Of a DNA stretch of 20,674 nt, positions 1 to 8,710 are shown in pieces (within the stretch, counting starts at the first letter, position 1; each line of letters begins with the position of its first letter). This DNA comes from Solirubrobacteraceae bacterium (lineage in GTDB: Bacteria > Actinomycetota > Thermoleophilia > Solirubrobacterales > Solirubrobacteraceae), in NCBI GenBank assembly GCA_016462245.1, contig JAEMTR010000010.1, forward strand, positions 1 to 20,674, written 5' to 3'. A program made the position numbers and the translations under genes. Below the pieces are notes generated by a model. That model made no database searches and was not told where the DNA came from. It was given only the letters and a program-made list of their open reading frames with translations.

Positions 1-326
1 CAAAGATCCCCGGCGTCCGCGCCGGCCTAGGCGCGCTCAGTTCGAAGTTCGTCACCGGCTCAACTGGCGGCCCGGACGCGGCGGCCCGCGCTGGCTCGCG
101 CTCGATCATCTGCGCCGTAACTTACGACCGGGCCGGCAAGCAGCTCAGCTCGGTCCGTCTGAGCGGCCCCAATGGCTACGACCTTACGGCCGCCTTCCTC
201 GCCTGGGGCGCGGAGCAGGTAGCTGCCGGCAAGGTCAGTGGATCCGGCGCGCTAGGTCCAGTTGAGGCATTCGGCTTGGACGAGCTAACAGCCGCTGCCG
301 CCAGCTACGGCCTCAAAGCCGACTGA
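1..326 (+). CDS. Saccharopine dehydrogenase family protein, 3' end (partial)
   Basis: An open frame enters from the left edge (first full codon at base 3) and ends at TGA 324-326, giving about 107 C-terminal residues. The tail has a strand-rich stretch (RSIICAVTYDRAGKQ), a GPNGYDLTAAFLAWGAEQV helix, then a GSGALGPVEAFGLDEL segment. This YxLTA helix followed by a G-x-L-x-P-x-x-x-F-G motif is what I know from the C-terminus of saccharopine-dehydrogenase-like (trans-acting enoyl reductase) proteins. The NAD(P)-binding N-terminus lies outside the window, so the substrate cannot be judged. It converges on atpC with only 10 bases between the stop codons, and no terminator hairpin fits in that gap. 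The frame is clearly coding; the family call is from memory of the pattern. Confidence 0.6.
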   Translation, partial: KIPGVRAGLGALSSKFVTGSTGGPDAAARAGSRSIICAVTYDRAGKQLSSVRLSGPNGYDLTAAFLAWGAEQVAAGKVSGSGALGPVEAFGLDELTAAAASYGLKAD

Positions 327-336
327 TCTAGCGGCT

Positions 337-747
337 CTACGCTTCGAGGATGCCGAAGAAGATCTTCGCGCGGCGCTGATCTCGCAGCGCCTTCTTCTGC
401 GCCGCCGTGTGAGGTTCAGCCTCAGCGATAGCGGCTTCAGCGGCATCGATCTGAGCCTGAAGCTCCTCGCGCACCAGCTCTTCCGGCTTGATCGCCTCCT
501 CAACCAGCACCAAGGCGTGGTTGTCGGCAACCTGGATGTAACCCTCACCTTGAGCAAAGCTGACGATCTCACTCTCCGAGATGTAGAGCTTCAGCTCAGC
601 CGGCGCAAGCATTCCCAGCAGCGGCGTGTGGTGCGCCAAGATGCCGATCGAGCCGACCTCGGTGCGGGTTGAGACCATCTCAACCTCGCCGCTAAAGATC
701 GGCCCTTCAGGCGTCAACACCTCGACTTGGAACGGAGCGCGGGCCAT
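337..747 (-). CDS. atpC: F1Fo ATP synthase epsilon subunit
   Basis: This 136-residue protein is the epsilon subunit of the F1 central stalk, which couples gamma rotation to catalysis and can restrain ATP hydrolysis. The N-terminal beta-sandwich is recognisable (FQVEVLTPEGPIFSGEVEMV, then GSIGILAHHTPLLGML). It is followed by the usual C-terminal two-helix region rich in Glu and Ala, ending in an Arg/Lys-rich segment. Length is normal for the family. The ATG at 747 lies 8 bases after the atpD stop codon, so it is the last gene of the ATP synthase operon. Its stop is only 10 bases from the convergent stop of the plus-strand gene. Confidence 0.96.
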   Translation of the reverse strand: MARAPFQVEVLTPEGPIFSGEVEMVSTRTEVGSIGILAHHTPLLGMLAPAELKLYISESEIVSFAQGEGYIQVADNHALVLVEEAIKPEELVREELQAQIDAAEAAIAEAEPHTAAQKKALRDQRRAKIFFGILEA

Positions 748-755
748 CCTCGCTG

Positions 756-2153
756 CTAGCGGTCCTTAGCTGCGGCTTCGACAACTTGCTCGATCGTGCC
801 CTTCAGCAGGAAGGCCGACTCAGGCACGTCATCGTGAACGCCTTCGATCAGCTCACGGAACGAGCGCACCGTCTCGGCGACCGGCACATATTCACCAGGC
901 GTACCGGTGAACTGCTCGGCAACGTTGAATGGCTGCGAGAGGAAGCGCTCGACCTTACGTGCGCGCTGCACGGTGATCTTGTCTTCCTCTGAGAGCTCAT
1001 CAATTCCGAGGATCGCGATGATGTCCTGGAGCTCCTTGTAGCGCTGCAGGATCTCCTTGACGCGGGTCGCGACGTCGTAGTGCTCTTGGCCGAGGATGTC
1101 GGCCTTGAGGATCGTTGAGGTTGAATCGAGCGGATCGACGGCCGGGTAGATGCCCTTCTCCGAGATCGAACGTGAAAGCACGGTCGTCGCGTTGAGGTGG
1201 GCGAATACCGAGGCCGGCGCCGGGTCGGTGAGGTCGTCGGCAGGAACGTAAATCGCCTGCACCGAGGTAACCGAACCTTGGCGCGTTGAGGTGATTCGCT
1301 CCTGTAGCTGACCCATCTCCGATTCCAGCGTTGGCTGGTAGCCGACCTGCGAAGGCATCCGGCCCATCAGCGCCGAAACCTCTGAACCGGCCTGAACGAA
1401 GCGGAAGATGTTGTCGATGAAGAGCAGCACGTCCTGGCCTTGATCACGGAAGTACTCAGCCATCGTCAGGCCCGAAAGCGCGACGCGCATACGAGCTCCT
1501 GGAGGCTCGTTCATCTGACCGAAGACGAGCATCGTCTTGTCAATAACGCCCGACTCCTTCATCTCCAGCCAAAGGTCGTTTCCTTCGCGCGAGCGCTCGC
1601 CGACGCCGCAGAACGCGGAGAGGCCGCCGTGCTCCTTGGCGAGGTTGTGGATCAGCTCCTGAATCAGAACCGTCTTACCTACTCCAGCACCGCCGAATAG
1701 CCCGACCTTTCCGCCCTTGGCGTAAGGCGCGAGCAGGTCGATCACCTTGATGCCGGTCTCGAACATCTCGGTCGTTGGCGTTAGATCCTCAACGTCAGGG
1801 GCTGGCTGGTGGATTGGACGACGTTCGTCGACCGTGATTTCAGGGCCACCGTCGATCGTTTCGCCGAGCAGGTTGAAGATGCGGCCGAGCGTCTGCTCGC
1901 CGACTGGGACCGTGATCGGCCCGTGCGTGTCAGTAACGGCAACGCCACGAGCAAGCCCGTCGGTCGTGTCCATTGCGACTGCGCGGACGCGGTCGTCGCC
2001 GAGCTGCTGCTGCACTTCGCAGACCAGCGTTTCACCGCCCAGCTCGACAGTGATGGCGTGGTTGATCTCAGGCAACGAGCCAGGGAAGGAAGCCTCAATG
2101 ACGACTCCCTTGACCTCTTCGATGCGTCCTGTGTTACTGCTTTCAGATTCCAT
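756..2153 (-). CDS. atpD: F1Fo ATP synthase beta subunit (catalytic)
   Basis: The 465-residue beta subunit carries the catalytic nucleotide sites of F1. Visible motifs are the P-loop GGAGVGKT (about 154-161), the GERSREGNDLW segment with the catalytic Glu/Arg pair (about 185-195), the Walker B strand LLFIDN (about 243-248) and the DELSEED lever motif in intact form (385-391). The N-terminal barrel begins at GRIEEVKGVVIEASF. An AGAGGA-type ribosome binding site lies just upstream of the ATG at 2153. The gene sits between atpG and atpC in the standard order. I see no truncation and no missing catalytic residue. Confidence 0.99.
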   Translation of the reverse strand: MESESSNTGRIEEVKGVVIEASFPGSLPEINHAITVELGGETLVCEVQQQLGDDRVRAVAMDTTDGLARGVAVTDTHGPITVPVGEQTLGRIFNLLGETIDGGPEITVDERRPIHQPAPDVEDLTPTTEMFETGIKVIDLLAPYAKGGKVGLFGGAGVGKTVLIQELIHNLAKEHGGLSAFCGVGERSREGNDLWLEMKESGVIDKTMLVFGQMNEPPGARMRVALSGLTMAEYFRDQGQDVLLFIDNIFRFVQAGSEVSALMGRMPSQVGYQPTLESEMGQLQERITSTRQGSVTSVQAIYVPADDLTDPAPASVFAHLNATTVLSRSISEKGIYPAVDPLDSTSTILKADILGQEHYDVATRVKEILQRYKELQDIIAILGIDELSEEDKITVQRARKVERFLSQPFNVAEQFTGTPGEYVPVAETVRSFRELIEGVHDDVPESAFLLKGTIEQVVEAAAKDR

Positions 2154-2176
2154 TTGTTCCTCTGATTTGATTGTGA

Positions 2177-3082
2177 TCAGGTCAGCGACTCAGCGCCGGC
2201 AACGACTTCCATAATTTCCTGCGTGATCTCTGCTTGGCGGGCACGGTTCATCTCCAGCGTGAGGTCGTCGATCACCTCGGCGGCGTTCTCGGAGGCGCTG
2301 CGCATCGCTGTCATGCGGGCGCCATGCTCCGACGCTGTCGATTCGAGCAGCGCGCGGAAGACCGAGATTTCGACGTAGTCGGGGATCAAGCGCTGGAGGA
2401 TCTCAGCCGGGTCAGGTTCGTACTCGACCAGCGCGTGGTGAACCTCGCTGCCGTCGCTCTCCTGCTCGGCTAGCGCGATCTCTTCGTCGACGGTTGCCTG
2501 CTGCAGCGGCAGCAGCACTTCGCGGCGGACCTCCTGCGTCAACGCTGAGACGTAGCCGTTGTAGAAGATCTCGACGCGATCGACCTCATCGTCGACGTAG
2601 GCGGCGATCAGCTCCTCGGCGATGTGCCGCGCGTCAGCGTATCCCGGGCGGTCGGTGAAGCCGACATAGCGCCCTGCTGGGTCAAGCTTGCGGAAGATCA
2701 GTGATGAGACGCCACGGCGACCAACGGCGTAAAAGCGCACCTTGACGCCTTCGGCTTCGTATTCGGCGGCGGCGAGCAGCCCTGCGCGGATGATCTGCGA
2801 GTTAAAGGCGCCGGCCAGGCCACGGTCACCGGTGACGAGCAGGATCGCCGCCGTTTCAAGCTTCTCGTGCTGCTGCAGAATTGGGTTGCCAGCAACCTCG
2901 CCTCCGGCGGCGGCAGCAGCTTGGCGCGTCATCCTGCGGATCGCCCCTGCGTACGGGCGCAGCGCTGCGATCCGCTGCTCAGCCCGGCGCAGCCTTGCGG
3001 CCGCGACCATCTGCATCGCGCTCGTGATCTTGCGGATGTTCTTAACGGATTCAATCCGCTGTTTTACGTCCCGCTGGGACAT
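2177..3082 (-). CDS. atpG: F1Fo ATP synthase gamma subunit (rotor shaft)
   Basis: This 301-residue protein is the gamma subunit, the rotating coiled-coil shaft inside the alpha/beta hexamer. The N-terminal helix has the family pattern RIESVKNIRKITSAMQMVAA. The C-terminal helix has ASEHGARMTAMRSASENA and ends in LNRARQAEITQEIMEVVAGA, written here as seen with M for the usual hydrophobic position. A short acidic loop (about residues 195-207) precedes YEPDPAEILQRLIPDY. The extra gamma loop known from mycobacteria does not appear at the equivalent position. The gene lies between atpA (21-base gap) and atpD. No strong Shine-Dalgarno is seen before the ATG at 3082, so translation may depend on coupling to atpA. 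Confidence 0.98.
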   Translation of the reverse strand: MSQRDVKQRIESVKNIRKITSAMQMVAAARLRRAEQRIAALRPYAGAIRRMTRQAAAAAGGEVAGNPILQQHEKLETAAILLVTGDRGLAGAFNSQIIRAGLLAAAEYEAEGVKVRFYAVGRRGVSSLIFRKLDPAGRYVGFTDRPGYADARHIAEELIAAYVDDEVDRVEIFYNGYVSALTQEVRREVLLPLQQATVDEEIALAEQESDGSEVHHALVEYEPDPAEILQRLIPDYVEISVFRALLESTASEHGARMTAMRSASENAAEVIDDLTLEMNRARQAEITQEIMEVVAGAESLT

Positions 3083-3103
3083 TTGCTGTGCTTGCGGCGC
3101 GCG

Positions 3104-4729
<1,626 letters not shown>

Positions 4730-4764
4730 GGTCTTCTTATCTTCTCCTTGGATTCGCCGCGCCC

Positions 4765-5295
4765 CTAAGCGCGTGCGACCTCTGTTCGAAGCTGGTCTAG
4801 TCGGTTACGGATTGATGCGTCAAGAATTGAGTCGCCGGCGCGAACAACGAAGCCGCCGATGATTGCTGGGTCTACCTCTTCTGCGAGTTCGATCTTGCGG
4901 CCCGTCTGACGGCCAATCTGATCACCGATCCGGCTGACAACGGCCGGGTCGAGCGTCACTGCGCTGGTGACGGTTACGGCGAGCAGGTCCTCTGCCTCGT
5001 CGCAGAGCCGGTCAAATTCCTCGCGGACGCGGAAGATCACCGGCAGTCGCTGGTTCTCAGTCAGCAGCATCAGGAAGTTTTCGACCGCCGGGTCGGCGCC
5101 ATCAACCGCCTTCATCAGGCCGGCCTTCTTCTCCTCGGTCGAGAAGTAAGGCGAGAAGCAGAACAGCTTCAGCTCTTCGTTCTCGCCCAGCGCGTCAGCT
5201 AGCTGACCGAGCTGCTCGCGCACGAGCTCGAGATGATTCTGCTCGCTCGCGACCTCAAAGAGAGAGCGCGAATAGACCTGAGCGATCGCTTCCAT
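4765..5295 (-). CDS. atpH: F1Fo ATP synthase delta subunit
   Basis: This 176-residue protein is the delta subunit (OSCP equivalent) that joins the peripheral stalk to the top of F1. The N-terminal helical domain starts MEAIAQVYSRSLFEVASEQN, matching the family opening (A-x-x-Y-[AS]-x-[AS]-L-[FL]). The C-terminal domain contains VTSAVTLD and the conserved end DPAIIGGFVVRAGDSILDAS followed by RLDQLR. Length is normal. The start at 5295 lies 5 bases after the atpF stop, and the gene precedes atpA, as expected for the operon. Confidence 0.97.
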   Translation of the reverse strand: MEAIAQVYSRSLFEVASEQNHLELVREQLGQLADALGENEELKLFCFSPYFSTEEKKAGLMKAVDGADPAVENFLMLLTENQRLPVIFRVREEFDRLCDEAEDLLAVTVTSAVTLDPAVVSRIGDQIGRQTGRKIELAEEVDPAIIGGFVVRAGDSILDASIRNRLDQLRTEVARA

Positions 5296-5300
5296 CTGAA

Positions 5301-5861
5301 CTAGTTCCGTCGCTCGCCGCTGATCGCTGAGAAGTCGAGCTCACCGAGCGCCTCGTCAACGAGCCGCTGCTGATCGGCGTCGGTCAGCACGCGACCGGTC
5401 ACCTTCTCGGTAGCGAGCACCGTCAGGTTGGCAACTTCGGAGCGGATCTCTTCGATCGCGCGGCGCGTTTCGGCGTCGATGTCACGGCGAGTCTGTTCGA
5501 GCATTTCGGCGCGCTTGACGCGTGCCTCTTCGCTTGAATCATGCTCATGCGTCTCGGCCGCCTTGCGCGCCCGAGCGACGATCTCATCGGCCTGAACGCG
5601 CGCGTCCTTGAGCCGCTCGCGGTACTCGGCGAGCAGCGCGTCGGATTCCTCACGCGCCTTCTTGGCGTCTTCGATCGAGTCGTCAATCATCTTGACGCGC
5701 TTGTCGAGCGCATCGCGGATCGCCGGGAAGGCGAACTTGTTGAGCACGATCAAGGTCACGCCGAAAGCGAGCAGCGTCCAAATCATCAGCCCCAGATTTG
5801 GGCTGACGAGGAAGCTGCTGCCGCCTTCGGCAGAGGCCAGTGGCGTTAGTACGGCAAGCAT
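5301..5861 (-). CDS. atpF: F1Fo ATP synthase b subunit (peripheral stalk)
   Basis: The 186-residue b subunit anchors the peripheral stalk in the membrane. A single N-terminal membrane segment (about 23-43, LGLMIWTLLAFGVTLIVLN) is followed by a long charged helix with heptad-like Ala/Glu/Arg spacing (about 48-160), as expected of the b dimer. The first 15 residues (LTPLASAEGGSS) are alanine-rich and short, consistent with a periplasm-facing end; a cleaved signal peptide is possible but not evident. The gene is 4 bases downstream of atpE and 5 bases upstream of atpH. Only one b gene is present, and no b' or b-delta fusion is seen. Confidence 0.97.
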   Translation of the reverse strand: MLAVLTPLASAEGGSSFLVSPNLGLMIWTLLAFGVTLIVLNKFAFPAIRDALDKRVKMIDDSIEDAKKAREESDALLAEYRERLKDARVQADEIVARARKAAETHEHDSSEEARVKRAEMLEQTRRDIDAETRRAIEEIRSEVANLTVLATEKVTGRVLTDADQQRLVDEALGELDFSAISGERRN

Positions 5862-5865
5862 CGCC

Positions 5866-6159
5866 TTATCCGAGGAAGAAGGCGATCAGGCCGAAAATGA
5901 AGGCGTAGAAGACGATCGCCTCAGTCAGCGCGAAGCCAAGCCACTGAATCGAGGTGATCTCATCCTTCATCTCAGGCTGACGGGTGACCGATTCGATCAC
6001 CTTTCCGAAGATAAAGCCGACGCCGATGCCAGGGCCAATCGTGCCGAGACCGGCGCCGATGCCAAGGGCAATCGCTTTCATACCCAGACGTCCGTAGTTC
6101 TGCGCCACTTCCGTCGTGACGCCCGACTGGGCGAATTCGCTAATTAGGTGGAGGTCCAC
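5866..6159 (-). CDS. atpE: F1Fo ATP synthase c subunit (proton-binding ring)
   Basis: I choose the GTG at 6159, giving 97 residues, because AAGGAG lies 10 bases upstream, overlapping the atpB stop codon. A longer open frame upstream only overlaps atpB. The protein is a hairpin of two membrane helices. The first holds the glycine repeat GIGAGLGTIGPGIGVG (about 33-48), the polar loop contains RQPE (60-63), and the second helix has the ion-binding Glu80 in ALTEAIVFYA. The residue equivalent to the Gln of sodium-binding rings is Val47, and the residue after Glu80 is Ala rather than Ser, so the ring should bind protons. The N-terminus before the first helix is about 25 residues, longer than usual. 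Met27 is an alternative start, but it has no ribosome binding site. Confidence 0.96.
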   Translation of the reverse strand: MDLHLISEFAQSGVTTEVAQNYGRLGMKAIALGIGAGLGTIGPGIGVGFIFGKVIESVTRQPEMKDEITSIQWLGFALTEAIVFYAFIFGLIAFFLG

Positions 6160-6173
6160 TGTGTTCTTGCTCC

Positions 6174-7079
6174 TTAGTGTTCTTCGGCGACGGCGCCGCC
6201 GAGGTAGATCGCTGCCAGAATGGTGAAGATAAAGGCTTGAAGTGTTGCGACAAGGCCGACCTCGAAGATGAAGAAGGCTACGGCCATCGTACCGGTCACG
6301 AGGCCAAGGATCAGTGACCCTATGAGCGCCAAGTTGAGCAGTACGACGAGCCCCCCGCCCATGAACAGGATCAGCAGGTGGCCGGCGAGCATGTTGGCAA
6401 AAAGACGGACTGAGAGCGAAACGATCCGCACGAACTGCGAGATCACCTCGATCAAGAAGATCGGGAACGCCGCAGGGCCTTCCACTCCGGCCGGAACCCA
6501 TCCCTTTAGGTACTTGATTGGGCCCTTCGCGCGGATCCCCTCGAAGTGGTAGCTGATCACGACGACGAGCGTCAGAACGAGCGGCACAGAGATGTTCGCG
6601 GTCGCGGCGTAAAGCGCCAACGACGGGATCTCAAACCCGAAGAGCATGAACGGCTCATGCGTGTTTGTAGGCAGCGGGATGTAGCCGATCATGTTCGAGT
6701 ACCAAATGAAGAGGAAGATCGTGGCCAAGAACGGGAACCAGCGATTGACCATCTTGCCGCTGAGGTTGCCCTTCGTCATGCTCTCGATCAGTCCGTAGTA
6801 CATCTCGACGGCGGCTTGAAGGCGGCCCGGCTTCATCTTCATCCGGTGGCCGACGTAGATCAGCGTGACGCAAGAGAGAAGAGCGGCTGCGACGACGTAA
6901 ACGACGGCCTTGTTGATCGACATGTCGATCCCGAAAATCTCGATTGGAATCCACGGATCGAGCTTGAACTCGTCCTGCGGCTGGTAGTCCTCATTGACAT
7001 TCAGCGCGAACGCTCCCGCCGGCGAGGCGAGAACGGCGGCGAAGGTCGCAGCGAAGGCGAAGAGGCGAGTTTTGATCAT
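6174..7079 (-). CDS. atpB: F1Fo ATP synthase a subunit
   Basis: This is the 301-residue membrane a subunit that forms the proton channel against the c ring. The essential arginine is in SLSVRLFANMLAGHLL (Arg225). Other family landmarks are NRWFPFLATIFLFIWYSNMIGYIP (shown as two halves around residues 112-135) and the last helix with Glu273 and Gln281. I choose the ATG at 7079, which overlaps the stop of the preceding small gene as ATGA, over an upstream in-frame extension that has an unlikely Arg-rich sequence. The first 25 residues resemble a signal peptide (positive start, Ala/Phe-rich core, AFA at 23-25). Confidence 0.97.
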   Translation of the reverse strand: MIKTRLFAFAATFAAVLASPAGAFALNVNEDYQPQDEFKLDPWIPIEIFGIDMSINKAVVYVVAAALLSCVTLIYVGHRMKMKPGRLQAAVEMYYGLIESMTKGNLSGKMVNRWFPFLATIFLFIWYSNMIGYIPLPTNTHEPFMLFGFEIPSLALYAATANISVPLVLTLVVVISYHFEGIRAKGPIKYLKGWVPAGVEGPAAFPIFLIEVISQFVRIVSLSVRLFANMLAGHLLILFMGGGLVVLLNLALIGSLILGLVTGTMAVAFFIFEVGLVATLQAFIFTILAAIYLGGAVAEEH

Positions 7080-7444
7080 GCCGCAGGGCCCGCCTTCGGC
7101 TGATCGAACGGGCGCGTCGCGATCGAGACCGTGAAGTAGAAGGTGAAAACGACAATGAAGAGCACGCCTGCGGCAAGGCCCGCGTCGTTCTCGATCATCC
7201 CAACGCCAAAGATTGAGAGCGCGACGAGCCAGCCTCGGCCGATCATTGAGCCGGTCACGATGCCAGCCACGCGGGCAGGATTGTCGGACTCCTGCGCCTT
7301 CTTGTTCGTCCACGCCTGGACTGCGCGCTGGGCGCACCAAGCGAAGGCGCCGCCGAGGTAGCCGAGCATCGGCCAGCCAGCGAGCAGGAAGACCGGCAAC
7401 GCAGCAGCGAGCAAGATCAGGTCGGCGTAGCGCAGGTAAGGCAT
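7076..7444 (-). CDS. Small membrane protein upstream of atpB, AtpI-like
   Basis: This 122-residue hydrophobic protein has about four predicted membrane segments (roughly 7-23, 25-40, 64-82 and 88-108), with a polar loop NKKAQESDNPAR in the middle. I choose the ATG at 7444, which begins MPYLRYADLI; an in-frame extension to 7501 would overlap the previous gene. Its stop overlaps the atpB start as ATGA, so the two are probably translationally coupled. Position and topology fit ATP synthase protein I, a poorly conserved factor linked to c-ring assembly or Mg2+ transport. I see no diagnostic motif, so the assignment rests on context and topology. Confidence 0.6.
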   Translation of the reverse strand: MPYLRYADLILLAAALPVFLLAGWPMLGYLGGAFAWCAQRAVQAWTNKKAQESDNPARVAGIVTGSMIGRGWLVALSIFGVGMIENDAGLAAGVLFIVVFTFYFTVSIATRPFDQPKAGPAA

Positions 7445-7448
7445 CGAC

Positions 7449-7685
7449 TTAGAGGTCACGGAAGCGTGCACGAACGAAGGCGATGCCGACGATTGGGCCA
7501 ATGATCAGACCGACAAGACCAACCGCGATCGGCAGCCCGACGAGCGAACCGAGCCCGTAGCCGACCAGCGCGCAGAGGCACACAACGACGAGCAGCATGA
7601 TCCCGGCGTTGGCTGCACGCATCGTCGGTTTTGATGATTGCTCGCTGATGGCGAAGGCTCGGTGGCTCGTGATCGTTAGGGACAT
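7449..7685 (-). CDS. Small two-helix membrane protein, AtpZ-like; first gene of the ATP synthase operon
   Basis: This 78-residue protein has a polar N-terminus of about 25 residues and two membrane helices (about 27-47 and 51-70), ending in a basic tail (VRARFRDL). The glycine pattern GYGLGSLVGLPIAVGLVGLIIG resembles the AtpZ/gene-1 family found at the head of many ATP synthase operons, but the aspartate common after the first glycine motif is absent. The stop lies 4 bases before the next gene. The start at 7685 has no clear ribosome binding site. Met22 (base 7622) is an alternative start that would keep both helices. The protein is probably real, judged by operon position and composition; its function is uncertain. 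Confidence 0.6.
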   Translation of the reverse strand: MSLTITSHRAFAISEQSSKPTMRAANAGIMLLVVVCLCALVGYGLGSLVGLPIAVGLVGLIIGPIVGIAFVRARFRDL

Positions 7686-7807
7686 TTTGACGAGGTATTG
7701 CTGGCAGGCGAAGCTCGCCGCAGGCTGGCCGAGCGTATCGCATCGTGGCTCGATCCTGCGTGCCCGTAACAGTTCGTAACGCCTGCCACAATCGGCCCTA
7801 GTGGTCG
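7686..7807 (-). promoter_or_regulatory. Leader/promoter region of the ATP synthase operon
   Basis: This is the longest gene-free stretch in the window and should hold the promoter of the atp operon. I could not find a convincing -35/-10 pair. It does contain two direct copies of CGTAAC (plus strand, 7765-7770 and 7775-7780) exactly 10 bases apart, one helical turn, which could be a protein-binding site. A short inverted repeat CCTAG/CTAGG (7797-7801 and 7808-7812) spans the stop codon of the hydrolase gene but has no T-run, so it is a poor terminator candidate. Confidence 0.35.
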
Positions 7808-8611
7808 CTAGGCGGCGATTGCGCGCAGCCGCTGACGGGCGCCGCCGGCGAGTTCAAGCTGGAGTAGATCGCCGATTTGCTGGTAGACCTCGCGATTGAC
7901 CGCCATGCCGCAGTGAGAGCTGTTGACCTCGACGTGCATCGCCTGAGGATCGAGGCACGCACGCCAGTTGAGAACACCATCGCTACGCGAGTAGATCGAA
8001 GCGAAGAGCGTCCGCGCAGGCATGTCCTCGTCGAGGTCGCTCCAGAACTGGCTGCAGCAGCCGGTTGGCTCGAGGCCGAAGCTGTAAGCCTGCCAGCTGC
8101 GCTCGCAGGCCTCGCCGATCAGCCCTGGCGCGCCGAGCCGCTGCGCGCGCTGGAGCGCGCGGATCTGAATCCGCAGCAACATGTGGAAGTCCTCCATCTG
8201 GGCAACCAGCGGCGAGCCGAGCCCAATCACACGGTTGACTCGGTCCGGCTGGCGCACAGCCAAGACGCGCGCGCAGCTGCCGCCGCGGCTCTGACCGATC
8301 AGCGCGACCGGACGGCCGTAACGCTCACTGAGCGCGATCACGCGCTGCTCAATCTGAGCCACAGTCTCTTCCGAGCAGCCGACGTGGGCGCTGATTCCAG
8401 AGCCATGAGTGCGGTAGCCAATCCGCCGCAGCCACTGCCCCATCAATGCCAGCGACCCGTCACCGGCAAGGAAGCCTGGAATCAACATCACCGGCTGGCC
8501 GTCGCCGTGAGCTACGCCGTGGCCACGCCAGAGCGGGCTGCGCAGCAGCGTGAACGCCTCCGCCGCGCCACGGCCCTCGCGCCACATTTCAGGGCCAGCG
8601 TCGTTTGACAT
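7808..8611 (-). CDS. Alpha/beta hydrolase (lipase/esterase-like)
   Basis: From the ATG at 8611 this is a 267-residue alpha/beta hydrolase. It shows the oxyanion strand VMLIPGFLAGDGSL (about 41-54) and the nucleophile elbow GQSRGG (Ser108). Further on are an Asp in IYSRSDGVLNW (Asp211) and a His in NSSHCGMAV (His233), a complete and correctly ordered triad. There is no signal peptide or membrane helix, so it is likely cytoplasmic; the substrate is unknown, probably an ester or lipid. The start is uncertain. An upstream ATG at 8650 has a GGAG only 4 bases before it, and TTG at 8671 is also in frame. The gene is divergent from a TetR regulator, which probably controls it. Confidence 0.85.
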   Translation of the reverse strand: MSNDAGPEMWREGRGAAEAFTLLRSPLWRGHGVAHGDGQPVMLIPGFLAGDGSLALMGQWLRRIGYRTHGSGISAHVGCSEETVAQIEQRVIALSERYGRPVALIGQSRGGSCARVLAVRQPDRVNRVIGLGSPLVAQMEDFHMLLRIQIRALQRAQRLGAPGLIGEACERSWQAYSFGLEPTGCCSQFWSDLDEDMPARTLFASIYSRSDGVLNWRACLDPQAMHVEVNSSHCGMAVNREVYQQIGDLLQLELAGGARQRLRAIAA

Positions 8612-8678
8612 CACAAGAACCGTACGGAGCGGGCAGGACGGCGGTCTCATTTCGCTCCAAAAGCCCCACAAATAAAGG

Positions 8679-8692
8679 GAAGCTGCAACTTC
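8679..8692. promoter_or_regulatory. Candidate TetR operator between hydrolase and regulator genes
   Basis: The sequence GAAGCTGCAACTTC is a 14-base palindrome with one mismatched pair (12 of 14 bases symmetric) centred on TGCA. It lies in the short divergent intergenic region 19 bases before the TetR start. An overlapping inverted repeat CTTCG/CGAAG (8689-8693 and 8704-8708) also lies here. TetR proteins commonly bind such palindromes in front of their own gene and the divergent target. No binding evidence exists; the call rests on symmetry and position. Confidence 0.35.
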
Positions 8693-8710
8693 GCTGGTAG
8701 CCTCGAAGCA

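Noticed and set aside
327..336. Bidirectional terminator between atpC and the plus-strand gene
   Set aside because: Only 10 bases separate the stop codons, and no stem with a T-run is visible there.
6160..6501. N-terminal extension of the c-subunit frame to 211 residues
   Set aside because: The added part is antifunctional in composition (Arg/Pro/Gly-rich), overlaps atpB in another frame, and the GTG at 6159 has a good ribosome binding site.
7080..7340. N-terminal extension of the atpB frame to 388 residues
   Set aside because: The extra 87 residues are Arg-rich, overlap the preceding small gene, and the ATGA overlap at 7076-7079 marks a natural start.
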